NCBI GenBank assembly: GCA_036244855.1
Contig: BQKZ01006580.1
Coordinates: 1 to 35,873, forward strand
DNA from: Temnopleurus reevesii
Taxonomy: Eukaryota; Echinodermata; Echinoidea; Temnopleuroida; Temnopleuridae
Direction of reading: 5' to 3'
Length of the DNA: 35,873 nucleotides
Part shown: piece after piece, positions 1 to 8,778 of the stretch
How the letters are laid out: each line of letters starts with the position of its first letter
How positions within the stretch are numbered: position 1 is the first letter of the stretch
Notes under the pieces: generated by a model
The model's database searches: none
What the model was told of the DNA's origin: nothing
The model's input: the letters and a program-made list of their open reading frames with translations, nothing else
Program-made: the position numbers and the translations under genes

Positions 1-11
1 CCTATAAGACA

Positions 12-130
12 TTAATAATCACAATTTGTTGATGCAATTTGAGAGCAGGGTCTGATCAGTCTGTTAGTGTGAATGTCCTGTTAATAATCACAAATTGATG
101 ACGCGGTTTGAGAGCAGGTTGGGATCATTC
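12..130. repeat. Short tandem duplication, period 69 bp
   Basis: Two diverged copies of a roughly 40-bp motif lie at 12-50 and 81-120. Both begin TTAATAATCACAA and end with GAGAGCAGG. No coding potential is apparent. The rest of 130-380 shows no feature I can name. Confidence 0.6.
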
Positions 131-380
131 TTCTGGTATGACTGCTCTTTTAGACGAATCTCATTTATTTGCCGGCGAATTCACTATTGTGAGCGGATTT
201 TTCGTTTGTATACCGGCGGAAGTCCCTGCCAATCACCTCACGCGTTCGTGTTCGTGTCTTCAGACTTCAATATTGAAGCGCATTGGCATTTCACGCTAAG
301 CGTTCTGTATTAAGTCACAACTCATTTAAACTCATTTGAAGAGATTAGTCTGGACTGTTCTTGACAATACTTTTCACTCT

Positions 381-542
381 CCTGGGTTGTTCTTCACCCA
401 ATCGTTCTTAAAATTACACACGACTTTAAGATAGACTGGAGTACGATAACGAGTCTCGGTCATTCAGCACAAGAACTTAATAACAATCGTGTGTAAAGTC
501 GCTCTTAAAGTATTCTGGAACTTGGCGAAACACCATCCTGGG
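381..542. mobile_element. Foldback MITE, family A, copy 1
   Basis: The left end starts CCTGGGTTGTTCTTCACCC and the right end is its approximate inverse complement, running from the AAAGTCGCTCTTAAAG stretch through GAAACACCATCCTGGG. The arms face each other around a short centre of about 50 bp. No transposase reading frame is present, so it is a non-autonomous DNA element. It shares its right terminal CCTGGG with the next copy. Confidence 0.6.
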
Positions 543-725
543 CAGTGATTTACCTAATCGTTCTTAATGTTACGTTCGACTTTAAGAAAGAATGGAGTAA
601 CATTAACGTGATTAACGAGTGTAATGACTATTAAGATTCTCGATCATTGAGTACCGGAACTGATACCGGTCGTGCGTAAAGTCGTTCCTAAAGTCTTTCG
701 TAGCTTGGTGAAACACCGCCCTGGG
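537..725. mobile_element. Foldback MITE, family A, copy 2
   Basis: This is a second copy in the same orientation as the one at 381-542. It keeps the ACTTTAAGAAAGAATGGAGTA internal motif, where copy 1 has ACTTTAAGATAGACTGGAGTA. The right arm reads GTGCGTAAAGTCGTTCC then GTGAAACACCGCCCTGGG. It overlaps its left neighbour by six bases at CCTGGG and its right neighbour by seven, so the copies are chained end to end. Confidence 0.6.
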
Positions 726-807
726 TTGTGTTTCATGAAGCTGTTCGTAAATGTACGCACGACTCCACGAACATGACGAACGACGGATGACCCTTTCCTG
801 CTCTCAA
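719..807 (+). mobile_element. Half of a foldback MITE, family A' (left arm only)
   Basis: The stretch CCCTGGGTTGTGTTTCATGA through GATGACCCTTTCCTG matches the left half of the complete element at 2092-2274. The right arm is missing. It continues the chain of elements from 381. Confidence 0.55.
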
Positions 808-910
808 TAATAACACGTGACACCGAATCACACATGAGAAAGATTCACCCGTCCTTCGTAGAGTTGTGCGTTTTCTTCCGTCCCCAAGTCACTATTCACC
901 GATTAAAAAA

Positions 911-1636
911 CACTGCAATTTTGAGTGCCTTTAAAGTTTTGATTTGGTCGTCGTGAAATGGTATTGCAAAGTCAGCTGTTGATGCTGACCGCTGTGTGAG
1001 TGGTCAACTGTCTTCCTGTATATGGCGGGGTCAATTGAGTCGTGGCATAAGTATTATTCAGAATGTCTTTGAACTTTTGATTTGATCGTGATGAAACGAC
1101 ATTGCAAGGTCAGTTCCTCCACAGTGACAACGAAATCTCTTCATACTTTTGTTCATCGCAGGGCCAATAAGAGTCGTGATAAAGTTGACATTTTGAATGT
1201 CCAATGGTTGATTTTCAGCGATTGTGAGAAAAAAAAGTATTTAAAAAAATTTGTTCTATGCATTTGTTCACTTGAGTTGTGAAGTAGCTTATAGTGGGTT
1301 TTCGAAATTGGTAGGCGGTGGCTTATAGTTGAAGACGGTAGAAACCAAGTGCGCATATATGTGCGCTTTTAACGATGCGCACATCGGATGAAAGCGCACA
1401 CCAGATGCGCAGTCGTTTTTCTATTAAAGCACTATAGTTTTGAGTGTCTTTGAACTGTTGAGTTGATCGTAATGAAATGGCATTGCAAGGTCAGCTGTTG
1501 ATGTTGACCGCTGCGTGAGTGGTCAACTGTTTTTTGACATAATTACTATGCATTTCTTCATTGTGGGGTCAATTGAGTAGTGGCATATGTAATGTCTGAA
1601 CTTTTGATTTGATCATGAAAGATTGGCATTACAGGG
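911..1636. repeat. Diverged tandem/dispersed repeat units of about 140 bp
   Basis: Four diverged units start near 923, 1061, 1442 and 1590. Each carries a motif like GAATGTCTTTGAACTTTTGA, then ATGAAA..GGCATTGCAAGGTCAG and, in most, GTGGTCAACTGT and GGGGTCAATTGAGT. Spacings are 138, 381 and 148 bp. The larger gap holds about 240 bp of unrelated sequence, including several TGCGC motifs at 1350-1410. A further related fragment lies at 2505-2620. Confidence 0.6.
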
Positions 1637-1646
1637 TCAGCTGTAA

Positions 1647-1844
1647 TATGTAATAATTTATTTTCTTTAACTTTTTTTCGAAGAGATGATTTTGTTTAAC
1701 TTTGTTTTGTTGTAAAGGCGGTCCCAACACAAGCTGTGCTTTCTGGGTACTCGCCTCCTTTATTTTGTTTTACTTGTGTTGTTATCTGCATTGATTATGT
1801 ATATGAAAAAGGAAATAAATTAATTCAAATTCAAAAAAAAAAAT
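1647..1844 (+). mobile_element. 5'-truncated non-LTR retrotransposon 3' end with target-site duplication
   Basis: The insert ends in GGAAATAAATTAATTCAAATT followed by an A-rich run, which is typical of the 3' end of a non-LTR (LINE-type) retrotransposon. It is bounded by a perfect 10-bp direct repeat, TCAGCTGTAA, at 1637-1646 and 1845-1854. That repeat is the expected target-site duplication from target-primed reverse transcription. Only about 200 bp of 3' untranslated sequence remain and no reverse transcriptase is present. A CR1/L2-like origin is a guess. Confidence 0.6.
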
Positions 1845-2091
1845 TCAGCTGTAAATATTCAACTCTGTTATGATAAGGTATTAAATTTAAGCATAATTTC
1901 AGGGCTACCTTTCGTTGTCAGGAAAACAAAAACAAGAACAAAACTAGGACTAACACGACTATCCTGACTATAGGCACATTTTGATTCATGACGTAAAGAG
2001 TAATGCAATCATGACACATTGAGTTATCGAAACTCAATTTTCATGCTATTTCGAAGAATTTCAGAGTAATTTACATGAAGGTGAAGGTCTC

Positions 2092-2274
2092 CTCCAGGGT
2101 TGTGTTTCATAAAGCTGCTCGTAGATCTACGCACGACTGTACGATCGACTGGTGACCCTTTCTTCGGTGCGATCAAGCGTCAGTAGGTATCATTAAGCGC
2201 GAGAAAGGATCACTAGTCGTTCGTATACAGTCGTGCGTAGATTTACGAACAGCTCTATGAAACACAACCCAGAG
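2092..2274. mobile_element. Complete foldback MITE, family A'
   Basis: The left arm begins CTCCAGGGTTGTGTTTCATA and contains CTACGCACGACTGTACGA. The right arm, read in reverse complement, begins CTCTGGGTTGTGTTTCATAG and contains the matching CTACGCACGACTGTATACGA. The arms are about 50-55 bp with a short unique centre, giving an element of 183 bp. No convincing target-site duplication was seen. It is related to the chain at 381-807. Confidence 0.72.
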
Positions 2275-2290
2275 GATATAATTCCAAAGA

Positions 2291-2420
2291 AATTGTATTG
2301 TATTGTACTTTATTTCCCATCAGTAAGAAGACATACATGTATAACGTGATAAGAAATCAGAATACATTTGACAAATTTACATGTAAAAATAATTTGCAGT
2401 TAATATGATTGGCTGGATTG
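2291..2420 (-). mobile_element. Possible minus-strand LINE 3' end
   Basis: Read on the minus strand this ends with GGGAAATAAAGTACAATACA followed by another ATACAA unit. That resembles the 3' tail of CR1/L2-type non-LTR elements with a short tandem tail. The 5' limit is unclear and no duplication of the target was found. It could also be unrelated AT-rich DNA. Confidence 0.35.
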
Positions 2421-2504
2421 CCCTTTCAGAAGAATTAAAATAAATACCTTTGTTCTTCCAAGGGGTCCAGATACAAAAAAAAAGAAATAAATGTCACTTA
2501 GAAT

Positions 2505-2620
2505 GAATGATGAGTTTCCTTTGATTTGAATTTGATTGTAATGAAAGAGGCATGAGACGGTCAGCTGTCTCTCAGCATTTGCCTTAAGATGGGTCAGTGT
2601 CTTGATTGGACATGGCATAT
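2505..2620. repeat. Fragment of the repeat family at 911-1636
   Basis: TTTGATTTGAATTTGATTGT, then ATGAAAGAGGCATGAGACGG and TCAGCTG follow the same order of motifs as the units at 923-1636. It is separated from them by the LINE fragments and the MITE. Confidence 0.45.
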
Positions 2621-2636
2621 TTGACCTCCAGATATG

Positions 2637-3390
2637 TCTGAAGGTCATTATCTTTACAGTCATCATCAGCGATATCATCAAACGTCTGAGAACTGGATCA
2701 CAAGACTTGGTGTCAGTATGAATTAAAGACGCTTGTTATACATGAATTTACGTACCGGTATACGCCTTAGAATTGTTCACAAACATTTAAAACTGGTTTA
2801 CAAGATTTGGTATCAGTATTATTTAAACACGCTTCTTAAACTCTTGTAAAAAAAATGTTTACAAATACTAAGAGAAAAGGCTGCAACTTTGCACCTTGAA
2901 GGATGCAAGGTATTGCAACACTCAAATGATTGGAAATCAATATTTGAACTCCAGATTTGTCTGATGGTCATTATCCTTCCACCATCATCACCGACATCAC
3001 CAAACGTCTTAGAACTGGATCACCAGATTTGGTGTCACTGTTAATTAAGACGCTTGTTATACATGAATTTACGTACCGGTATGCGCCTTAGAATTGTTCA
3101 CAAACACTAAGAACTGGCCCAGAGCACTTGGTATCAGTATTAATCAAAGATGCTTGTTTAACATGAACTCTAGTGATAGTATCCGCCGTTAAAAAATGTT
3201 CACAAATACTGAGCCAAAAAGGGTGTAACTGTGAACCTTTAATGATGCAAAGTAATGCAACACTCGCATGTCCGAAGGTCATTATCCTTACAATTATCAT
3301 CACCGACATCATCAAAGGTCTTAGAACTAGATCACAAGACTTGGTGTCAGTCTTGATTATAGACGCTTGTTAAAATGAACTCGATACAGG
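2637..3390. repeat. Diverged tandem repeat, period about 311-323 bp, with subunits of about 100 bp
   Basis: Units start with GGTCATTATC at 2643, 2966 and 3277. Each carries a motif like AGAACTGGATCACAAGACTT, GGTGTCAGT, GACGCTTGTTA and ACGTACCGGTAT. Within a unit the motif recurs about 102 bp later in weaker form (AAAACTGGTTTACAAGATTT at 2789), so the array has a higher-order structure. Open frames starting MMISLMM and MMMSVM on the minus strand are translations of these units and are not genes. Confidence 0.75.
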
Positions 3391-3603
3391 AGCTGCAGAA
3401 CGTTTTGAAACGTGGCTGGTGTACCAGAGCAGAGGCTGTGGGTAGTTGGCATTTTACATGTTTACACACTCTTATAGGCTAGCACATATTGAATGAAAAA
3501 GGTTGGGGAGCCACCCCCTCCCCTCCTTTCCTGGTAATTCAAGCACTAGTACAAGCCGGAAAGGGACACAAAAGTGTCAAGATATTATACTGTCAGAATT
3601 AAG
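3391..3603. other. Unassigned non-coding sequence
   Basis: AT-rich sequence with one short CCCCTCCCCTCC tract near 3512-3530. No gene, RNA or repeat relation was recognised. Confidence 0.4.
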
Positions 3604-3842
3604 TATATTATAACGTTTTATTTACCCAGGGTAGCAACATTCAGCTGTAAGTTAGCTCTTCCAGCGGCCCCTGCATAACATAAAGTTATTATTACCCTTC
3701 TCCTTTCGTAAATGCCGAGCGCTTGGCAAGAAGGCAGATGGTCAAATTTTCTTAATAAGTCTTTGGTATGACCCGGCCGGGGATCGAACCCACGACCTTC
3801 CGTTCATGGGGCAGACGCTCTATCACTGAGCCACACATGTCT
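3604..3842 (-). mobile_element. tRNA-derived SINE, family 1 (minus strand)
   Basis: In reverse complement the head at about 3770-3840 contains an A-box-like TGGCTCAGTGATAG and a B-box GGTTCGATCCC, the internal Pol III promoter of a tRNA. The body follows and ends GCTACCCTGGGTAAATAAAA near 3604. The same head, body and tail occur on the plus strand at 8779-8990 and, decayed, at 30224-30440. The tRNA acceptor ends do not pair, so it is not a tRNA gene. Confidence 0.8.
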
Positions 3843-3896
3843 ACCTCCACGTTTTCCCCCTAATTTTATATCGCTATTTAATCCCTATTTTAAGGT

Positions 3897-4053
3897 CATG
3901 CGGTGGACTGACGCTCGTCGTACGCTCGTCGAGCGCAAGCCGAACGTCAGTCCACCGTCTGATCTGCATATTTTGTGTGCGTCCAGGAAGCGTTTTTTAT
4001 TGCCAAAAACGGTAGGCCGACGCGGGCTAAAAATGTACAGGTGTAAGTCGGCC
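3897..4053 (+). mobile_element. MITE family C, 5'-truncated copy
   Basis: The centre contains a palindrome, CGGTGGACTGACG against its inverse CGTCAGTCCACCG at 3900-3957. The right end reads GGCCGACGCGGGCTAAAAAT, then GTGTAAGTCGGCC, matching the right arms of the elements at 14786-15219 and 33294-33722. The left terminal arm is absent. Confidence 0.6.
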
Positions 4054-4126
4054 TTTATGGTTGAGCGGCACTGTATGGGTGTATGAAAACCAACAACTTT
4101 ATGCTGTTCTTGATCGAACACGAGGT

Positions 4127-4230
4127 GATGAATATCGCATAAGTACGTGCTTTATTGCAGAAATCCGAGGCCTTTAACCACGTTAACCTTTTGAAATGTT
4201 AAATGTTGGCAATTACATTTTACATGAAGT
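4127..4230 (+). repeat. Dispersed repeat, copy 1 (about 104 bp)
   Basis: Nearly the same sequence recurs at 10044-10149, including AGAAATCCGAGGCCTTTAAC and CACGTTAACCTTTTGAAATG. Only a handful of differences were seen. Origin unknown. Confidence 0.75.
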
Positions 4231-4285
4231 ATCGAATGAACCAGGGACTAATTCACATTACACCAACTGCTTGATATGTTAAATT

Positions 4286-4479
4286 CTTAGGGGGTGTTGT
4301 TCAACAGTTGCAATTGATCGCAAATCAACTGCAAATCAGTTGCAAATTGTTACGCGCATTTTCATTCGCGCATGATATACGCCGCTAAGAAGACGCGCAT
4401 AAAACAACGACTTTGATTGGCGCGTTTCGATCAACTGCAACTTGCGGTCAATTTCAACTTTTGAGCAGTACCCCCTTAG
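4286..4479. mobile_element. Foldback MITE-like element, TTAGGGGGT ends
   Basis: The left end reads CTTAGGGGGTGTTGTTCAAC then AGTTGCAATTGATCGCAA. The right end in reverse complement reads CTAAGGGGGTACTGCTCAAA then AGTTGAAATTGACCGCAA. The centre is rich in GTTGCA and CGCGCA motifs. No coding sequence. Length is about 194 bp. Confidence 0.6.
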
Positions 4480-4589
4480 TTATGATGTTTATGGGTAAGA
4501 TAGATTACAACAATTTTGTGAAAGAGGGAATGTAAGCGATTAACCGCTCATTTAGTATTACGTGAACGAATGCTAAAACTGCAGTGGGT

Positions 4590-4712
4590 TCAGGGCTAAT
4601 TGGGTACCGGTAGGAAGCAACTGTTTTGTGGTTGGTTTAGCAGTGCGCACCTAACAGGCGACTTGCTATGAATCCAATGACCGGGTAATAATAATGTAAA
4701 GCGCTCCTCAGT
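4590..4712 (+). mobile_element. Fragment of SINE family 2 body
   Basis: TTGGGTACCGGTAGGAA and CCGGGTAATAATAATGTAAA match in order the body of the family-2 SINE at 6128-6420. The tRNA-like head is missing. Confidence 0.4.
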
Positions 4713-4854
4713 TTCCTCCTTCTCATTCACTTTCGTTTTTAAATTTTCGCTTGGCTGCCAGCCCCTCATACCCGAATACGCATCTGGATAAAAGAGAATA
4801 TTTCCTACCGTGAATTTGGTCCGCCTTACCAAAACCTACACCTGAGCAGAGTTT

Positions 4855-4985
4855 CACCAAATCATATTCAAAGTTACGACATTAATAAAGACTGGAGTAC
4901 GTTAAAGAGTGTAATACGCGAATAAGATTCGCGATCATCCAGCATACGAACTGATTCAAGCCGGTGCGTAAAGTCGTTCTTAAAG
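4855..4985 (+). mobile_element. MITE family A fragment
   Basis: AAAGACTGGAGTACG, GAGTGTAATACGCGAATAAG, ATTCGCGATCATCCAGCA and GTGCGTAAAGTCGTTCTTAA follow the order seen in the family-A elements at 381-725. The right arm is cut at TTAA, where a different element begins. Confidence 0.55.
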
Positions 4986-5325
4986 GCGGACGACATGTCG
5001 TTCAGAGGGCGACAACTAGTGCCAACCTGTCCATGCTCATTTTGATTGCGAAGATTGCCGAACAGAAAAATCACGGAATTTGTTTACCTAGAATAGCGAG
5101 TGAGCAAACTTTATTTCAATGGTTCGCCACTCGGAAATCGCAAACATATGCGCTTCGCACGATTTTAGAAACAAAATCGAAGCCGAAGAGGGGACGAATC
5201 AATGTTACACACGACGACAACATGGATCGGAAAGTCGTACGAAGTGTTCCGATTTTCTGAGCTTTGCAAGGTGCGTAAGCAAGGAATTTTGTTTAAAACA
5301 TAGTTGTTGTCACAATTGTTGGGGC
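4983..5325 (-). mobile_element. Diverged copy of the TTAA-flanked MITE (family B), opposite orientation
   Basis: Its reverse complement aligns with 19583-19959. Shared pieces include CATTTTGATTGCGAAG followed by TTGCCGA.CAG, GTGAGCAAACTTTATTTC, the AACATGGATCGGAAAGTCGT region and GGTGCGTAAGCAAGGAATTT. It begins at a TTAA inside the family-A fragment, consistent with insertion there. The terminal repeats are worn. A 98-codon open frame across it is incidental. Confidence 0.65.
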
Positions 5326-5567
5326 TAAACTGGGCTGAAAAGCAAAGCAAAAAAGGTCATCACCTCCCTTGGCACCCCTCTCGACGATTTTGGCGCCCTC
5401 TTCATGCTACGTGGCTTTTTGAAACATGAGCTAACTGAGTGCAGCTTGTTCCATGTGAACATTTCCATATGTGAACGGGTCTTGCTATTTAGCCAGCGAG
5501 TGCAGGTGGACACGACTCCCCTGGCGCCGCAATTAACACGCTAATGTGTGCTGTGTTTCCGTCGTAA
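5326..5567. other. Unassigned non-coding sequence
   Basis: No gene or repeat relation was recognised. Two GGCGCC sites occur near 5388 and 5523. Confidence 0.35.
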
Positions 5568-6127
5568 AACAGATCAATGGCTGCCCGATAGCTCAGGCGA
5601 GACTGAACGCATGTCTCCGTGTCTCTCGCCGTTAACTTGCACACGCGTCCATCAATATTAAAGGGATACATTCTGTTAGAAATGCACCTATCGACTGTGG
5701 AATAATTCAGCTCCGTATACAGATCATTGGCTAGGCGAGACTGGAAGGATGCCTCCCTGTCTCCAATTTAGCTTGCACACATTAAAGGGACAACTCATAA
5801 TGTATTCTCTTAAAAACAATTTGCACATATGCGTTCTTCTATTTATTTAGGGACTAGTCGCGATGTATTCTGTAAAAAAAAAAAAAGCAACTATGTATTT
5901 CTAGTACTGTGCGGAGGAATGGGTTCCCATATACAGATCAATGGCTATAGCTCTAGCGAGACTGGGCGCATGCCTTCGTAATTCTCTGTTAACTTGCACG
6001 CGCTTCCATCAATATTAAAGGGACTGGTCACGATAAATTCTGTTACAAATACAACTATCGAATAATCCAGTTCCGTATACAGATCAATGGCTAGGCGAGA
6101 CTAGAAGCATGCCTACCTGTCTCCCAT
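5568..6127. repeat. Tandem minisatellite with CAGATCAATGGCTA units
   Basis: Units starting near 5571, 5723, 5932 and 6082 share CAGATCAATGGCTAGGCGAG, then a GCATGCCT..GTCTC segment, TTGCACACG..TCAATATTAAAG and GGGACTGGTCACGATAAATT. Spacing alternates about 150 and 210 bp, suggesting a two-part unit of about 360 bp. The array continues beyond the SINE at 6421-6606 and, after another insertion, at about 7141-7230. Confidence 0.75.
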
Positions 6128-6420
6128 GTAGAAGGTGTCGTGGTGAAGTGGTTCTGACTCTCGGCTTTCAACGCGAGGGTCGTAGGTTCGAATCCTACCC
6201 ATGGCGTCAATTTCATTCAGCAAGAAATTTATCCACATTGTGCTGCACTCAACCCAGGTGAGGTGCATAGGTACCGGTCGGAAGAAATTCCTTGAATGTA
6301 GAGAGCGCCGAATGGTAGCCGTGCTATAGCCGGGTAATGGCGCACATATAGTACTTAGAAACACTTTGTATTAAGTGCTATATAAATGTTGTGTATTATC
6401 ATTATTATTATTATTATTTA
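6128..6420 (+). mobile_element. tRNA-derived SINE, family 2, inserted in the tandem array
   Basis: The head has an A-box-like GTGGTGAAGTGGTT and a B-box GGTTCGAATCC. The body runs through GCTGCACTCAACCCAGGTGA and TATAGCCGGGTAATGG, and the 3' end is an ATT microsatellite. The flanking tandem unit is split at CTCCCATGTAG / CCTGCACACATT, so the insertion is clear. Possible short target duplications are TGTAG and TTTAG. Minus-strand translation gives the RTYDPRV peptide often seen as a false protein from such elements. Confidence 0.85.
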
Positions 6421-6606
6421 GCCTGCACACATTAAAGGGACCAATCATGGTCTATTCGGGAAAGTAAGTCGCACACGCGAGGAATGATTTCCCTCTTACA
6501 GATCAATTGCTCCCAGTCTGACGGGTAACCGATAGCTCTGGCGAGACGGAGAGCATGCCTCTTGTCTCCTCTTGGAGCCTGCACACACGTCAATCAATTC
6601 AGCAAC
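6421..6606. repeat. Continuation of the tandem minisatellite after the SINE
   Basis: CTGCACACATTAAAGGGACC, CAGATCAATTGCT and GGCGAGACGGAGAGCATGCC continue the unit order of 5568-6127. Confidence 0.7.
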
Positions 6607-7135
6607 ATTAAAGCCCAAGTATAGTTTTGGTGAAAGCGACTATTTTTTTGTCACCAGATTTTGTCTTCAAATCTATATGAAATGAAATATAGTATCATAA
6701 ACATACTGCACGATATAGATTGTGCGAAAAAATGAACGAGTTTGGGAAAAGCTATAACCTAAAATGTGCATTTTGTTTTTAGTGTGGTGCTGCACGACAC
6801 TATTTCAATATTTCCTTTCTTGATAAAAAACAACTAACCATGCTCAGAATCGGATGAAAATGTCAAAATTTAATTGTTGTGTATATCTCTATATCATTCT
6901 ATTCCCGGTCAAATTCCCAGTCAAATCCCGGCAATAATTTTTTTATATGCTCGAGCAAAATAATGCTATAACCAAGAGAGGGCGCTAAATATGATTTAAC
7001 GGTCAAATTCAAATTTTCAAAAGAATCAGTTCGTACAAAAATATGCTATGGTCTCAAAATGTGTATAAGAATTACATGTCTTGATAAACATCCCTGAAAT
7101 TCACATTTCTTCATCTTTACCAAAACTATTATACA
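6607..7135 (+). repeat. Dispersed repeat R1, copy 1, inserted in the minisatellite
   Basis: ATTAAAGCCCAAGTATAGTT and GTCTTCAAATCTATATGAAA, then AGTATCATAAACATACTGCA, match in order the sequence at 17286-17786. The two copies are diverged, with many substitutions. No terminal repeats or coding frame were recognised. The minisatellite resumes afterwards with ATTCTGTTAAAACAAGTGCA. Confidence 0.7.
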
Positions 7136-7140
7136 TACGA

Positions 7141-7230
7141 GTATTCTGTTAAAACAAGTGCAACTTTTGACTGTAGGGAGGAATGAGTTCCTATATGCAG
7201 ATCAATGGCTATCAGGACACATGTCACCCC
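7141..7230. repeat. Last remnant of the CAGATCAATGGCTA minisatellite
   Basis: ATTCTGTTAAAACAAGTGCA, GGGAGGAATGAGTTCC and GCAGATCAATGGCTATCAGG match the units at 5568-6606. Confidence 0.6.
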
Positions 7231-7343
7231 GTCAGCGGCAGTGATCGTCATGTGAATTACCTTGTATATTATCTTAATGGCACAGCCCCAATCTAAATCA
7301 GACTGTGTATCTGTTTGGGTTTTTTTTACCGTGTTTAGATAAG

Positions 7344-7350
7344 ATCTATC

Positions 7351-7404
<54 letters not shown>

Positions 7405-7405
7405 A
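7344..7405. repeat. (ATCT)n tetranucleotide microsatellite
   Basis: About 15 ATCT repeats with a single interruption (TATTTATC). The YLSIYLSI peptide on the plus strand is a translation of it. Confidence 0.95.
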
Positions 7406-7619
7406 TTCGAAAAAAGACATGAATTTTGAACGAACTGTCCGATTTTTTTTCACACTTTATTCATCTGATTTGTCCCCATTCAATTAGAATATGACATGAC
7501 AACATGAAAGCTCAAAATGGCATGAAATTCCGTTACCACTCATGTGAAAACGCCCAACTATCATGTTTTGTGAGGAACGATTTTCATCAGAGTCCTTCCC
7601 CTTCTGTATCGACTGCAAA

Positions 7620-8060
7620 TTTGACCCCGTTTAGATGTACTACGTTTAAGCACTTTGACGGAAACTAGTTAACGGAAGGTTTGAACTGGACAAGCGGTCA
7701 CAAACTTCCATATGATATAAACGCACTGTGAATATGACAGATGAAGTAGACAACTTTAACAAAAATTCATTTAAACCATCACAGCGCCTCAGGTTGGCAA
7801 AGTATGTTTGCTTCCATTGTTATTCCGCGAACAGCTCGATGTTAAACATACCCCGTTGAGATGTGCGGTGTTAACCCACTTAAAAGGAACTAGTTTAACA
7901 GAAAGTAGTTTAACGGCAGGTTTGAACGGGACAAGCGGTCACAAAACGGGACTTCAAAAAAAAATGGTTTATAAGTCCATTTCGCGAGGTAGATTTTCTT
8001 TACCAGAAGCCAGTTCAGCCGGTAGTTTAAACGCTCGATAGACGTAAAGCGGTCTTAAGT
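7620..8060. repeat. Fragments of the AAGCGGTCACAA repeat family, tandem pair
   Basis: Two related stretches, 7620-7709 and 7849-7947, share CCCCGTTTAGATGT-like starts, AACTAGTTTAACGG and GGACAAGCGGTCACAAA. Relatives lie at 26700-26880 in the same sense and 27570-27655 inverted. The family belongs to the large foldback element near the satellite. Confidence 0.55.
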
Positions 8061-8169
8061 CAGTTCGAGCAAATATCTATATTTGGCTAATTCTGAGTTA
8101 TCCCTTTCGGGATATTTTCGAGCTTCACTAAACGTAAATCGCCGTTGCGGTCGTTGGATATATTTTAAG

Positions 8170-8170
8170 N
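8170..8170. other. Assembly gap marker (single N)
   Basis: The single N sits exactly at the left edge of the 265-bp segment that duplicates 16886-17150, so it marks a join and not a single uncertain base. Confidence 0.9.
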
Positions 8171-8435
8171 TACATTTTCAACTCTGACGTCATTTTCCAC
8201 GCACGTGACGTCATCTGCCTACTTTGACGTCACATTGATCACCATTATACAGGTAAGTGCGCCTTCTTAAATTACCTTAGTCGAGTATATTACAGACCTT
8301 TAAAAAAGGGACATATTGTAGCTTATTTGAACAATCGTCCAAGCATTTGCTTGCTAGCGATATTTTATTGACTTACAGGGTTTCATCAAGTGAGTATTCA
8401 CATGTTAGGGGCTATAAAATATGACTGCAGTAAGA
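8171..8435 (+). other. Artefactual second copy of 16886-17150
   Basis: All 265 bases appear identical to 16886-17150. The match starts immediately after an N and stops exactly at a Nextera adapter. It contains copies of the three TGACGTCA motifs (near 8185-8232) that belong to the other locus. It should not be treated as native sequence here. Confidence 0.92.
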
Positions 8436-8473
8436 CTGTCTCTTATACACATCTAGATGTGTATAAGAGACAG
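8436..8473. other. Nextera mate-pair junction adapter left in the assembly
   Basis: The 19-bp transposase mosaic end CTGTCTCTTATACACATCT is followed directly by its reverse complement AGATGTGTATAAGAGACAG. That 38-bp palindrome is the known circularisation junction of Nextera mate-pair libraries. It is synthetic and has no biological role. Confidence 0.98.
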
Positions 8474-8778
8474 GCAAAAAGGGTCTCCGAGAGGAAAGAC
8501 TATTCATATTTTCGTATGCCAAAAAAAAAATAGTTCCACCGTGTGATACCTGTTCATCTAATAACAAGTTGTTTCAATCCCCATAGACTTGCGTGTAAAC
8601 TGGAAGGAAGTTCGAGCCGGCGGGACTTTGGAATTAGCCTTTTTGAGCTACTATTATGTTAGCTAAATCGGGATATTTGCTCGGATTGTAAGTTGTAACT
8701 TTCACCCTGAGTATATCAAGTATCTGGCTGTCTCCACCCGTGGTATGCATGCCACAATACGAGAATAAAGAAACTGTA

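Noticed and set aside
1350..1410. GC-rich TGCGCA motifs as a regulatory hairpin
   Set aside because: Stems are only about five bases and alternate pairings exist, so no specific structure is supported.
4964..5260. 98-codon open frame, considered as a small DNA-binding or THAP-type protein
   Set aside because: It covers a decayed copy of the family-B MITE; the better-preserved copy at 19583-19959 has no matching frame and no zinc-binding residues are visible.
8185..8232. A second native CRE cluster
   Set aside because: It lies in the artefactual copy of 16886-17150.
8436..8473. Natural hairpin or transposon terminal repeat
   Set aside because: The sequence is exactly the Nextera mosaic-end pair, and the left flank is copied from 8.7 kb away.
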